From assembly GCA_016718405.1 (NCBI GenBank), contig JADKDJ010000033.1, positions 310,001 through 374,000 on the forward strand: 64,000 nucleotides of DNA, in the 5' to 3' direction. Positions 26,210 to 36,357 of the stretch are shown piece after piece. The translations under genes and the position numbers were made by a program. Below the pieces are notes generated by a model. It was not told the DNA's origin. It did not search any database and saw nothing but the letters and a program-made list of their open reading frames with translations. This DNA comes from Candidatus Rhodoferax odensensis (GTDB lineage Bacteria > Pseudomonadota > Gammaproteobacteria > Burkholderiales > Burkholderiaceae_C). The first letter of the stretch is position 1. Each line of letters opens with the position of its first letter.

Positions 26210-28498
26210 ATGTCTTTAAAGAGCATTCGACAGTTGATGGCGATCACCATGGCGAGCCTGGCCACCCTGTGCGTGGCGCAGCCAGCCGTGAACTGGGCCA
26301 ACTTGATGGCCAGTGGCGCCACAGCGCGTCTGGACGGCGGCATAGACCAATCGATTGCGCACTTTCAACAAGCCCGGCAACTCGCCGCCAACGACACTGA
26401 GCGTGCACGAGCAGCGCGCGAATTGGGCGCCACGCTGCTGCAGGCCCGCCGCCTGGACCAAGCGGCACACGCGCTGCAGGAGGCAAAAAGGCTGACCCCT
26501 GGCGGCGAGCAAGCCGCTCTGTCAATTGACCTCGGCAACCTCGCGCTGCTGCGCAAGGACCCCGCCTTGGCCGCCCAACACTACACCCAGGCCCGGCAGG
26601 TGGCAGGCACCAGCAGCGCCACCGGCCTGCTGGCCCGCCTGAACCTGGCCCGCCTACAAGAACCGGCACTGCGGGCGCAGCAGTTGGAATCGCTTTACCG
26701 TGATGTGGGCGAGCACCCGACGGCCCGGCTCGACGCGAGGCTTTACCTCAATCTTGGGCAGCAAGCCCTCAACCTGGACACCGAGACCCACGCCCTGGCC
26801 CTGCGCAGCCTGGAGCGGGGCCACTCTCTGGCCAGCCAGGCGCCGGGCTCGCGGGCACATCTGGAGTCCCTCGACGCGCTGGCGCAATGGCACGAAGTGA
26901 AGGGCCGCGTCAGCGAGGCCATGCGGCTAAATCAAGAGGCCATCACCCGCCTGCGCGGCGCTGCTGGCCACGCGGCTGGCGACCTGGCCATCGCCCTGAC
27001 ATGGCGCTCCGCGCGGCTGCACCAGGCCCAGGGCCAAGCGCAACGCGCGCTGACCGCATACCAAGGCGCGGTCAGCCAATTGGAGAGGATGCGCCAGGAC
27101 ATCCCGATCGACTACGACGATGGACAGTCGTCTTTTCGGACCACCTTCGAGCCCATCTACCTGGGTCTGGTTGACAACCTGCTCAAGACCAGCGTCGCGG
27201 CGCCCAAGACCGAGCTCCAAGCCACGTTGCGCCGGGCGCGCGACACGGTTGAACTGCTCAAGCAGACCGAGATGCAGGACTACCTGGGCGACCGCTGCGC
27301 GGTAGACGCGGTCAAGGGCGGCAGCCAGACCGTGATACCGGTCGGCACGTTGGTGCTGTACCCCATCATCTTTGCCGACCGTATCGAGCTGCTGGTGCAA
27401 ACCTCGGATGCCATGACCCGCTTCAGCACCACCGTGCCCAGTGAGTCGGTGCAAGCGGCAGTGAGCACGCTAGCGGAAGAATTGCGTGACCGGCGCGGCC
27501 AACACCTGGGCCCGGCCACGCAGCTCTACGACTGGATACTGCGCCCGCTGGAAGACCTCTTGCGCAGCGACGCGATCGACACCCTGGTGTTTGTTCCCGA
27601 CTCGACCTTGCGCGTGATTCCCCTGGCGGTGCTGCACGACGGCGCGCAGTACGCGATTGAAAAGTACGCCATCGCATCCGCCACCGGCTTGACCATGACC
27701 AACACCCAGGCTGCGCCGCGCCAATCGATGACCGCCTTGGTGGCGGGTGCTTCCAACTTCGGCGACGTGGTGGACAAATACGGCGCGACCCGGCTGGCTG
27801 AACTGCTGGCCGATGCCTCCACGCCGCGCTCGACACCCGCGCTGGCGTCAGGCCGACTGTTGCGCTCACCCAGGGTCAGCGCGACCAGATCGGCCATGGC
27901 CACTGCCGCCACACGCGCCGAGACGCTGGAGAGCATGCGCGGCGCCCTGGCGCTGCCAGGTGTCACCAAGGAAGTTGAAGCGCTGCAGCGGATCGTGCCC
28001 GGCACCAGCTTGCTGGACGCTCAATTCACCGTGGACGCCTTTCGCAATGCGGCGCAATCACAGCAACACCGCATCATCCACGTGGCCTCGCACGGTGTCT
28101 TTGGCGGCAGCGCCGACTCCAGCTACATCCTGGCCTACGACGATCTGCTCACGCTCGATGGTCTGCAGACCATGTTGTCGGGCGACCAGTTTCAGAAACA
28201 CCCAATCGAGTTGCTCAGCCTGTCGGCCTGCGAGACCGCCGCGGGCAACGACCGCGCGCCATTGGGCATCTCCGGGGCCGCCATGAAGGCACGTGCCAAA
28301 AGCGTGCTCGGTACGCTGTGGCCGGTGGATGACGAGGCGGCAGTACTGGTCATGGAGGGTTTCTACCGTGGCATGGCACAACAGGGCTTGAGCAAAGCCC
28401 AGGCGTTGCGCCAGGCGCAACGTCAACTCATCGGCAAGCGGCAACTGGCTCACCCCTTCTATTGGGCGCCGTTTGCCTTGATTGGGAACTGGCTGTGA
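26210..28498 (+). CDS. Exported TPR/CHAT-domain (caspase-like) protein of a two-partner secretion locus
   Basis: The 762-residue protein has a signal peptide (about 1-26, MAITMASLATLCVAQ), a TPR-like helical region (about 30-330) and a C-terminal CHAT domain (about 440-760). The caspase-type dyad is intact: H628 in HVASHGVF and C674 in LSLSACETAAGN. PFYWAPFALIGNW at the end is the usual CHAT terminus. The protein should be a periplasmic cysteine protease. The stop overlaps the ATG of the TpsA gene (TGATG), and TpsA in turn overlaps TpsB, so the three are probably one translation-coupled operon. A 222-bp gap precedes it; TTGACA at 26140 has no clear -10 partner. The dyad is seen; substrate and activity are inferred. 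Confidence 0.85.
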   Translation: MSLKSIRQLMAITMASLATLCVAQPAVNWANLMASGATARLDGGIDQSIAHFQQARQLAANDTERARAARELGATLLQARRLDQAAHALQEAKRLTPGGEQAALSIDLGNLALLRKDPALAAQHYTQARQVAGTSSATGLLARLNLARLQEPALRAQQLESLYRDVGEHPTARLDARLYLNLGQQALNLDTETHALALRSLERGHSLASQAPGSRAHLESLDALAQWHEVKGRVSEAMRLNQEAITRLRGAAGHAAGDLAIALTWRSARLHQAQGQAQRALTAYQGAVSQLERMRQDIPIDYDDGQSSFRTTFEPIYLGLVDNLLKTSVAAPKTELQATLRRARDTVELLKQTEMQDYLGDRCAVDAVKGGSQTVIPVGTLVLYPIIFADRIELLVQTSDAMTRFSTTVPSESVQAAVSTLAEELRDRRGQHLGPATQLYDWILRPLEDLLRSDAIDTLVFVPDSTLRVIPLAVLHDGAQYAIEKYAIASATGLTMTNTQAAPRQSMTALVAGASNFGDVVDKYGATRLAELLADASTPRSTPALASGRLLRSPRVSATRSAMATAATRAETLESMRGALALPGVTKEVEALQRIVPGTSLLDAQFTVDAFRNAAQSQQHRIIHVASHGVFGGSADSSYILAYDDLLTLDGLQTMLSGDQFQKHPIELLSLSACETAAGNDRAPLGISGAAMKARAKSVLGTLWPVDDEAAVLVMEGFYRGMAQQGLSKAQALRQAQRQLIGKRQLAHPFYWAPFALIGNWL

Positions 28499-31400
28499 TG
28501 CACGACCTGTCAAATCGCTTTGCGCGTTTGCGCCACCGGGCACGCCCCGGCTTGGGCCTGTGCTTACTGGCGGCGGCCACGCCCTGGCTCGGCACTGGGG
28601 CGCAGGCGCAAATCCGCACCGACGGCAGCCTGGGCCCGGCGGCACAAACGCTGACCGGGCCGAACTACGCGATCCCCCAGACCCTGGGCAAGCTGGCAGG
28701 CAACAACCTGTTCCACAGCTTTCAGACCTTCAACCTGGCCAGCGGCCAAGCGGCCAACTTCAGCACCACCAGCCCCACGCTGGCCAACGTCATCAGCCGC
28801 GTCACCGGCGGCGAGCTGTCACAAATCAACGGCACCCTGCGCCTGAGCGCCGCGGGTGGCGCCACACCTGCCTTCTACTTCATCAACCCGGCGGGGGTGA
28901 CCTTTGGCGCGGGCGCCAGTGTCGATGTGCCGGGGGCGTTTCATGTCAGCACGGCCAACTACCTGAAGTTTCCGGATGGCAGGATGTATGCAGATGCCAC
29001 CAGTGGCAGTACGTTTTCGAGTGCCGATCCAACCGCGTTCGGGTTTCTCGGGGCCACGCGCGCGAGTATCACCGTGAAAGACGCGGTGCTCGATAGCAAG
29101 CGCGCGGGCCTGAGCCTGGTGGGTGGTGACCTTGCCATCGAGCACGCCGAAGTGCGGGCCAGCACCGGCAATATCCGCCTGGTCGCGGTTGGCGCCGGTC
29201 CGACAGAGGTCAACGCAAGTGGCCCACTGCCGGTTGCCAACGGTAAGCTGGAGCTGGACAAGCAAGCCTTCGTCTACACCAAGTCCGCCTTCAAAGACCC
29301 ACCCGGCGGCAACATCACTGTCGCCGCTGGCGACACCACCATTCGCGCTGGCTCCTTGGTGTCAACCCTGACCAGCAGCACCCAAGCCGCAGGCGCCATC
29401 AACGCCGAACTCGGCAGCCTGGTGATTGACGGGCGCACGGCAACCGCCAGTTCAGGCATCACCAGCCAATCCGCAACGGGCAATACCGGGCGCGGTGGCG
29501 ACGTGACGGTGGCGGCGCGCGGTGACATTCAGATTCTTGGCGGCGGCCAGATCACGTCGGACACCAGTTGGAGCAGCGCCAGCGGCAAAGTCGCCATCAG
29601 CGCCAACACGCTGATGCTGGACGGTGCGGGCCACAAGAGCGGGGCGCGCGTCACCAACCGCGGCTCGGACGGTGATGCCAGCGGTTTGACCGTGGAGGTG
29701 GCCGATTCCATCGTGCTCAAGAACAGCAGTCAGATTTCCGGCAGCAACTTCGGCGCGGGGCAGGCGGGCACCGTCTCCTTGCGCGCGGGCAAATTGATTC
29801 GGGTTGAAACCGACAGCATGGTGACCGCTGACACCTACATGGACGGCAAAGCCGGATCGATCAACCTGTGGGCACCCGACATCACGGTGGATGGCACGGG
29901 CGGCAAGCGCCTGACTCAAATCTCCAGCCAGGCCTTGAGTGACGGCCTGGGCAATGCAGGTGCCATTCACATCACGGCCCCCGGCGAATTGCGCGTGCTG
30001 CACGGCAGCAGGATCATCACGGGCACGTCAGGCAAAGGCTCTGGCGGCAGCATCGATGTGACTGCGGGCGCCCTGCTGCTGGACGGCAGCAACACCACCC
30101 GTTCGACCGGCCTGTTCAGTACCAATGAGTACTTCAGCAGTGGCAACGCGGGCTCGATTCGCATCGACACCCCCGGCGAATTGCGCTTGCTAAATGACGC
30201 CAAGATTGCCGCCAACACCTACGGCTTGGGCCGTGCCGGTGACATCAAAGTGAATGCCGGGCAACTGTTGATGGACAGCAGTGACGACACGGACCTAACA
30301 GGAATTCACAGCATGTCCAGCGCTTTGAATTCTGGCCACGCAGGCACGATCAACGTCAACGTCACCGGTGACGCACAAATTCTTCGATCTTCGAGAATTT
30401 CGTCCAACACATGGTCAGCAGGCAATGCAGGCAGTGTCGTGTTCAATGCCAACAACTTGGTTCTCGATGGAGTAGGCAGCTTATTGGGCGCTGGCATCAC
30501 CTCTGAAGCAGGGGGCGGCAGCACCGGAAACGGCGGCGCGGTATCGGTCACCGTTCCGGGGCATCTGCAAGTACTGGGCACCGGGTTCATATCATCCGGC
30601 ACGTCAGGCAACGGCAATGCAGGCTCAGTTGTCGTTTCCTCAGGGCGCCTCACCATCGACGGTTCCGCGAGCTTTGGCGTTGCAGGAATTGACAGCGCGA
30701 CTTTTCTAGGCAGCCCCGGTAGCGGAGGTTCAGTTGACATCAACGTAGCTGGTAATGCGACTATGAGGAATGGTTACATTCAATCCACAGCACGTACGTT
30801 GGGGTCGGCAGGAAACATTAGCTTCGTTGTCGGGGGCAACCTCGACGTAGCAGACGGTGGCCTGATCAGTTCGTCGTCAGACGGCAGCGGAAGCTCTGGC
30901 AACATTGAAATCACCGCGTCGGGAGATTTCACTGCTATCGGCAGCGTATTTGTTCAATCAACCGCCTACGGCAGCGGCAATGCCGGCAACGTAAATGTCA
31001 TGCGGACCGGGTACGGCTGGCACGTGGCGACGTTGAAGGCTTCGCGTGGATTCCGAGCGATTCGGCTGGCCCCGGAAAAGCCGGTTCGGTCACCGTCAGG
31101 GCGAGCAAGAGTATCGAACTGGCCGAGGGTGGCTTCATCTCGTCGGACACCTATGGCCCGGGCCCGCCGGGACCGTATCCGTGAGCGCTCCAGACATCAT
31201 GATCGGTGCCCCTGGACCAAAGACTGGTGCGGCCATTTCCAGCGACACACAGTCATCAGGCAGTGCTGGCACAGTCAACATAACGGCGGACACGTTGACG
31301 ATTGAAGGCGGCACTTCTCAATTTCCCACAGGGATCTCGAGTCGAGCCCAGTATCCGAGTTCGGGCGACGCAGGCGCGATTGTGATTGAAGTCCACGACA

Positions 31401-32407
31401 AGCTGCGACTGCTGGGGGGAGGCGTCATCACGTCGCGAACCAATGACATGGGACGCGGCGGCGAAGTGACGATCAGAGCAGGCACCATCGATGTGGATGG
31501 CGCGGAGAGTCAAATTGGGGCAGTGGCAACTCGCAACTCGTCTGGGCAACCGGGCAGCGTCACGGTGATTGCCAATGGCGGCATGACGCTGACAAATGGC
31601 GGTTCCTTGACTATCGAGAACAGCGGCACCAACGCCGATCCGTCCGCCGTATCCCCATCCAAGTTGGAGGTTCACGCCGCCAACGTGGCGCTCGACGGCG
31701 GCGCGATCAAAGCCAACTCCACCGGCAACGTCGCCGCTGGCACGATCCAGATCGAGGCCGGCGAACGCCTCATCCTCAATTCGGGCGGCATCACTACCAG
31801 CGCCAACACCGGCAATGGTGGCGCCATCAGCGTTTCGGCGGGCAAGGTGGTGGCCCTGAACAACTCGCAGATCACCACGTCTGTCCTGGGCACCAGCGGC
31901 AACGGGGGCGACATCCAGGTTAGCGCCGACGCGCTGTCGCTCAACAGCGGCTTCATCCAGGCGAACACCGCCGCCAGCAACGCCTCCGGCGGGCTGGTGA
32001 ACATTGATGTCAAGACTCTGGTTGCCAGCGGCAGCACGCTGTTTGTCGGCGGCCAGAGCGCCTTCGACTTCACGTCTGGCGTGTTCGGCTTCAACGTGAT
32101 TCAGGCGGCCGCGCCGACTGGTGTGAGCGGCGCCATCGACATCACCAGCCCGGTGCTGGACCTCTCGGGCAGCCTGGGGCGGCTCAATGCTGCGCTGATG
32201 GACGACATCGCGCTGGGGCGCAACCCTTGTCAGGTCAGTGCGGGCAGCTCCCTGGCAGTGGCTGGGCGAGGTGGCTTGCCGGTGGCCCATCGCGGGCTAC
32301 TGCGCGCAGAGGCGGTCTTGGCGGCACCACCTCGGCAAGCGGGCGCGCCGCTGGCCAACCACACACCTACCGCCCTGGCGCGGCTGGCGCAACCGTCATG
32401 CCTGTGA
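28498..32407 (+). pseudogene. Filamentous haemagglutinin-like TpsA exoprotein, disrupted by two frameshifts
   Basis: The gene encodes a secreted adhesin-type protein: signal peptide (LCLLAAATPWLGTGAQAQ), TPS domain (about 40-170, with FHSFQTFNLASGQAANF and FYFINPAGVTFGAGASVDVP), then a long beta-helix of G-x-A-G-rich repeats. The C-terminal CQVSAGSSLAVAGRGGLP motif is typical of such exoproteins. Coding continues in frame 1 to about 30999, in frame 3 from there to about 31165 (WIPSDSAGPGKAGSVTVRAS, then ELAEGGFISSDTYGPGP) and in frame 2 to 32407. One missing base at each site (after GTAAATGT and in GGGCCCGCCGGG) would restore one frame of about 1303 residues. As written, the first part stops at 31305 after about 100 out-of-frame residues. 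Confidence 0.8.
29950..30717 (+). repeat. Four tandem 192-bp (64-residue) repeats within the TpsA gene
   Basis: Units begin at 29950, 30142, 30334 and 30526, each with G-[NH]-[AG]-G at the start and exactly 64 codons long. Each unit pairs an outer strand block (PGELRVL or similar) with a second G-x-A-G-[SD]-I/V-x-V block at about residue 31 and an LLLDGS-like block at about 42. Lengths are exact while sequences have diverged, as expected for stacked beta-helix coils. Confidence 0.8.
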
Positions 32408-33981
32408 TCAGCGTGCTACACCCCGTGCGCTGGGCTGCGTGTGGCGCCGCCGCCCTGCTGCTTGGGCTGGCCTCGGCCAGCGCGGCCGACCAGGGCTCGT
32501 TCGCGGCTCGGCGCGCCGTGTTCTCCGGCAACACGGTGGTCGCCACCAGCGTGCTGCAAGCCATTGCCGCGCCCTACCTGGCACGCGAGACCAGCCTGGA
32601 CGAACTCGACGAGTTGCGCGACAAACTCACTCGCCACTACACCGACCAGGGCTACGTCAACTCCGGCGTGATGTGGAATGGTGACGTGGCCAAAGGCGTG
32701 ATCAGCTTTACGGTGGTGGAGGGCCGTCTGTCCGATATCAATCTCAGCGGCGTGGCGGGCCTGGACCCACGCTACGTGACGCGCCGTCTTAAGCGAGAGG
32801 GTGACGGCCCCTTGAACATGGAAGTGCTGCGCGAGCGCTTTCAGATGCTGCTGGCCGACCCGTTGATTGCCCGCATGAATGCACGCCTGGTGCCTGGCGC
32901 GCAGCCCGGCCAGGCCACGCTGACTGTCGAGGTGGAGCGCGCGCGCGCCTACCAATTCAACCTGTTCACCAACAACTACCGGCCGCCTTCCATCGGCTCC
33001 GATGCGATCGGCGTCTCAGGCACTGTGCGCAACTTGACCGGTCTGGGCGATGCGCTCGACCTCTCGCTGCAGCTGCCGCCGCAGTCCGGCGCCAGCGCAC
33101 GCAGTAGCGCAAGCTGGCACATGCCCCTGGGCTTTGCTGGCACCCGCCTGTCGGTGGCGCTGGACCATGGACGATCATCGGTGGTTGAAGAACCTGCTGC
33201 TGCTTTGGACATCAAGAGCGTGCTCAGCAGCGTCGACGTCGGCCTAAGCCATGCATTGCATGAATCGTTGAACCAGAAGTTCAGCATCGGCCTACACCAC
33301 CTGCGCCGCGACAACCACAGCTCACTGCTGGGCGAACCCTACTCCTTCACCCCCAATGAACCGGAAGGCCTCACAAGGGAAACACTGTGGCGCTTCTGGC
33401 AAGACTACAGCTACCGCACTCCCAAGCAAGTGATCGCACTGCGCTCCACCTTCGGCGTCGGGCGCAACAACCTGCAAGACGTGCCGGGCCTGCCCACTGC
33501 CGACAGCGCGGCCAAGTCGTTTCGCCTGTGGATGGGCCAGGTGCACTGGGCTCGCCAAGTGATGGACAACGGCGCCCAGTTGGTACTGCGCGCGACGATG
33601 CAGCGCAGCGCCGACCGGCTGCTGGCACTCGATGGCCTGTCGGTAGGCGGCGTCAACACCGTGCGCGGCTACCGCGAGAACCAACTGGTGCGCGACCAGG
33701 GCGAGGTCGTCAACCTGGAGTTTGACTACCCGCTGCTGCGCAACCCCGCCACGGGCCTGAGCGTCAATCTGCTGCCATTCCTGGACTATGGCCGCGCGCG
33801 CAATGTGGGGGCCCCCAGCGCTTCGCTGTCATCCGTGGGCCTGGCCACCAGGCTGATCTGGCGCGGCCTGCAGCTCGATTTGGCGCTGGCAAGGCGCATA
33901 CATGCGGGTATCGATCTCAGCACCCAGCACGGCACCCTGCAAGACCGCGGCGTACATCTGCAACTGGCCTACAAGCTCTGA
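32398..33981 (+). CDS. Outer-membrane transporter TpsB, ShlB/FhaC/HecB family
   Basis: The 527-residue protein has a signal peptide (about 1-25, LLLGLASASAADQG), a POTRA region (about 35-185, including YLARETSLDELDELRDKL, GYVNSGVMW and VVEGRLSDINLSG) and a 16-strand-type beta-barrel. The conserved VRGY motif (TVRGYRENQL) lies late in the barrel, and the sequence ends in an aromatic/Leu terminal strand (LQLAYKL). It exports the TpsA partner across the outer membrane. Its ATG lies 10 nt inside the TpsA 3' end. It is intact although the cargo gene is frameshifted. Confidence 0.92.
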   Translation: MPVISVLHPVRWAACGAAALLLGLASASAADQGSFAARRAVFSGNTVVATSVLQAIAAPYLARETSLDELDELRDKLTRHYTDQGYVNSGVMWNGDVAKGVISFTVVEGRLSDINLSGVAGLDPRYVTRRLKREGDGPLNMEVLRERFQMLLADPLIARMNARLVPGAQPGQATLTVEVERARAYQFNLFTNNYRPPSIGSDAIGVSGTVRNLTGLGDALDLSLQLPPQSGASARSSASWHMPLGFAGTRLSVALDHGRSSVVEEPAAALDIKSVLSSVDVGLSHALHESLNQKFSIGLHHLRRDNHSSLLGEPYSFTPNEPEGLTRETLWRFWQDYSYRTPKQVIALRSTFGVGRNNLQDVPGLPTADSAAKSFRLWMGQVHWARQVMDNGAQLVLRATMQRSADRLLALDGLSVGGVNTVRGYRENQLVRDQGEVVNLEFDYPLLRNPATGLSVNLLPFLDYGRARNVGAPSASLSSVGLATRLIWRGLQLDLALARRIHAGIDLSTQHGTLQDRGVHLQLAYKL

Positions 33982-34047
33982 GACTTCGGTGCACTGCAAA
34001 TGCTTTGCTCGATAGGCTGGGCGCACGTGCTGCAAAGCTCGATGAGA

Positions 34048-34923
34048 TCATGTCGGCGTCATCAGGCCGTCAAGGTCGCCCTTGCACGCGGCTTGGTCGT
34101 CGACGCTCAGGCGGGTGTAAGCCGCGACCGCGTGGGCCAGTTCGCGATCCAGCTCTTGCGTGTCGTTGCGCGCCCTGGCCGCCTTGGCCAGCATCTCGTG
34201 CGCAAAGAACAACTCAAAGTCGGGTGCCTGGTTGGCCTGGCAAATCGACAAGCAGGCCACGGCGTGCGGGCGCGCCTGCTCAAGCTGCCCAGCGGCCAGA
34301 TTGACCTTGGCCAGCATGTACTCGGCGCGCTCGGCTTCCAGCCAGGTGCCAGCCTTGTCCCAATAGGTGCGGCTGATCTGCGCCGCGCGCAGCATCAGCG
34401 CGTTTTGCGCCGGCGAGCGCCCCACCAGGTCGCACAATGCACCGGCCAGGTTGTTGGCGGCGACCGCCATCGGCCGATGGTAGATAGCTGAATCCGGCAC
34501 GCCACTGTGCACCAGTTTGACGGCCCCTTCAAACAGTTGCGCGGCCTGTTGAGGTTCTTCACGCCCCAATGCCACGGCGCTGCCCGCGCACAGGGCGCCA
34601 ATACGCTCGGGGGGCGTCAGGTCTGCCACCGCAATGGGCAAGCCGCGCGCGCACTGCAAGGCGGCTTGCGCCATGCGCAGCGCCGACTGCGCCAGCGCGT
34701 CGTGCGCGCACAGCGGGTGTTGCTGCAAGCGCTGCAACTCCCGCTCGCCGCTGTCCCAGTCACCCAGGTGTTCACCAAACACATGCACGATCAAGCGCGA
34801 CAAGGGCGAAGCGTGGGCCGCCGTGGTCATCAACTCGCGCGCGCCGCGCAGGCGCGCCGCCACCGCCTTGGTGTCTTGCGCATGGTCGCGCCAGGCTTCT
34901 TGAACAAACTGGTCAAACAACAT
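34048..34923 (-). CDS. Conserved hypothetical helical-repeat (TPR-like) protein
   Basis: The 291-residue protein starts MLFDQFVQEAWRDHAQDTKA after a strong GGGAGGG ribosome site; the upstream open frame is not coding. It is almost entirely alpha-helical with TPR-like spacing (for example AVAANNLAGALCDLVGRSP and YMLAKVNLAAGQLEQARPHA). No signal peptide is seen, so a cytoplasmic location is likely. It converges on the TpsB gene and diverges from the Bcr/CflA gene. No catalytic motif is visible and the role is unknown. Confidence 0.7.
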   Translation of the reverse strand: MLFDQFVQEAWRDHAQDTKAVAARLRGARELMTTAAHASPLSRLIVHVFGEHLGDWDSGERELQRLQQHPLCAHDALAQSALRMAQAALQCARGLPIAVADLTPPERIGALCAGSAVALGREEPQQAAQLFEGAVKLVHSGVPDSAIYHRPMAVAANNLAGALCDLVGRSPAQNALMLRAAQISRTYWDKAGTWLEAERAEYMLAKVNLAAGQLEQARPHAVACLSICQANQAPDFELFFAHEMLAKAARARNDTQELDRELAHAVAAYTRLSVDDQAACKGDLDGLMTPT

Positions 34924-35106
34924 TAGGCCCTCCCTTTGGCAACTCCAACAACCCACCCGTGCCGGCGCAGCGCCACCCAGGTTGCCTGAAAATTGATTGT
35001 AGGGGCCGCCACCAATCCATGCCCGCAGCCGCGTCCACAAGCATGCCCGGCCCCACACGGCTGGCGGTGTTTGGGCAGGCCAAGGCATCTGGTACCCTCA
35101 TGCAAC

Positions 35107-36357
35107 ATGACCAAGCCCCTGTCATCCCCCCCGCCGCTCGTCACGTCAGGCGGTTCTACCGGAATGCGGCCTGGTTTGGTGGTGCTGATGCTGTCGCTGC
35201 TGCTGGGCCTGCAACCGATCACCACCGACCTGTATCTGCCCGCATTGCCGGCGTTGACCGCCGGGTTTGGCGCGCCGATGTCGCAGGCGCAACTCACCTT
35301 GACGGCCCTGTTGCTGGCGTTCGGGATGTCGCAATTGGTCTGGGGCTCCCTGTCCGACCGCTACGGGCGCAAACCCATCTTGCTGATTGGGCTGAGCGCC
35401 TACGTCATTGCCTCGGTCGGCAGTGCCCTGGCAGACAGCATGGCCCTGCTGATTGCGTGGCGCGCCGTGCAGGGTGCCGCCATGGGTGCTGGTGTGATGT
35501 GTGCCCGGGCCATCCTGCGTGACCTCTACGCCCCGGCAGAAGGCGCACGGGTCATGTCCAAAGCACAAACCGGTCTGGGCATCATTGCCTGCATGAGCGC
35601 ACCACTCGGTGGACTGCTGTCGGACCTGTTCAACTGGCGCGTTGCGCTGCTAGCCCTGGCGGTGTTTGGCGCCTGCGCCTTGACGCTGATGGCACTGCGC
35701 TACCAGGAGACCGCTGCCAGCCGCAACCTGCGTGCGCTGGAGCCTTTGTCCCTGCTGCGCAATTGGGCGGCAGTGGTTCGCCACCCGACCTTCTGGGCGT
35801 TCTCGCTGCTTTCCGGCGCTTCCTACGGCGGCTTGTTCACGTTCCTGGCGTCGTCCTCCTTTGTCTTCATTGACGTGCTTGGTTTGAGCAAAACGCATTA
35901 CGGCCTGCTGATGTTCAGCATGTCGGCCGCCTATATCTCCGGCACGGTCCTGTGTCGGCGCCTGCTGTCGCGCTTTGGTGTGCGCCGAGCGGTGGCCATC
36001 GCCGGAATACTGACGCTGCTCGGAGGCACCTCGTTGGGTGTGCTGGCGATGCTGGGCCTGCACACGCACTGGCTGACCCTGCTGCTGCCGTTTTGCCTAT
36101 TCATGCTGGGCCACGGCGTACACCAACCCTGCGGCCAAAGCGGCGCGGTCGGGCCGTTTCCCCAAACCGCCGGCGTTGCCGCGGCACTCAACGGGTTTTT
36201 CATGATGCTGATCGCCTTTGCCGTGGGCACCTGGCTGGGCACGCACATGGACGGCACCGTGCGCCCACTGGCCTACGGGGTGTGGTTCTGGAGCGTGATC
36301 ATCAGCGGCTGCGCCTGGACCCTGGTGCAGAGACACGGACACGGCAGTGAACACTGA
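35107..36357 (+). CDS. Bcr/CflA-family MFS efflux transporter
   Basis: This 416-residue drug:H+ antiporter has about 12 membrane spans. LLLGLQPITTDLYLPALPAL in span 1 and GSLSDRYGRKPILL after span 2 are diagnostic for the Bcr/CflA group. The ATG at 35107 gives the normal N-terminus; the longer open frame upstream is not coding. The 3' end overlaps the GTG start of miaA by 11 nt, so both are probably cotranscribed. Substrates may include bicyclomycin- or chloramphenicol-like drugs, but this cannot be read from sequence. Confidence 0.88.
   Translation: MTKPLSSPPPLVTSGGSTGMRPGLVVLMLSLLLGLQPITTDLYLPALPALTAGFGAPMSQAQLTLTALLLAFGMSQLVWGSLSDRYGRKPILLIGLSAYVIASVGSALADSMALLIAWRAVQGAAMGAGVMCARAILRDLYAPAEGARVMSKAQTGLGIIACMSAPLGGLLSDLFNWRVALLALAVFGACALTLMALRYQETAASRNLRALEPLSLLRNWAAVVRHPTFWAFSLLSGASYGGLFTFLASSSFVFIDVLGLSKTHYGLLMFSMSAAYISGTVLCRRLLSRFGVRRAVAIAGILTLLGGTSLGVLAMLGLHTHWLTLLLPFCLFMLGHGVHQPCGQSGAVGPFPQTAGVAAALNGFFMMLIAFAVGTWLGTHMDGTVRPLAYGVWFWSVIISGCAWTLVQRHGHGSEH

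Noticed and set aside
28462..28497. Upstream in-frame start for TpsA
   Set aside because: It lies within the CHAT gene; the ATG at 28498 overlaps the CHAT stop.
30999..31165. Programmed frameshifting in TpsA
   Set aside because: No classical slippery heptamer or downstream structure is apparent, and two same-direction shifts would be needed; base loss or sequencing error is simpler.
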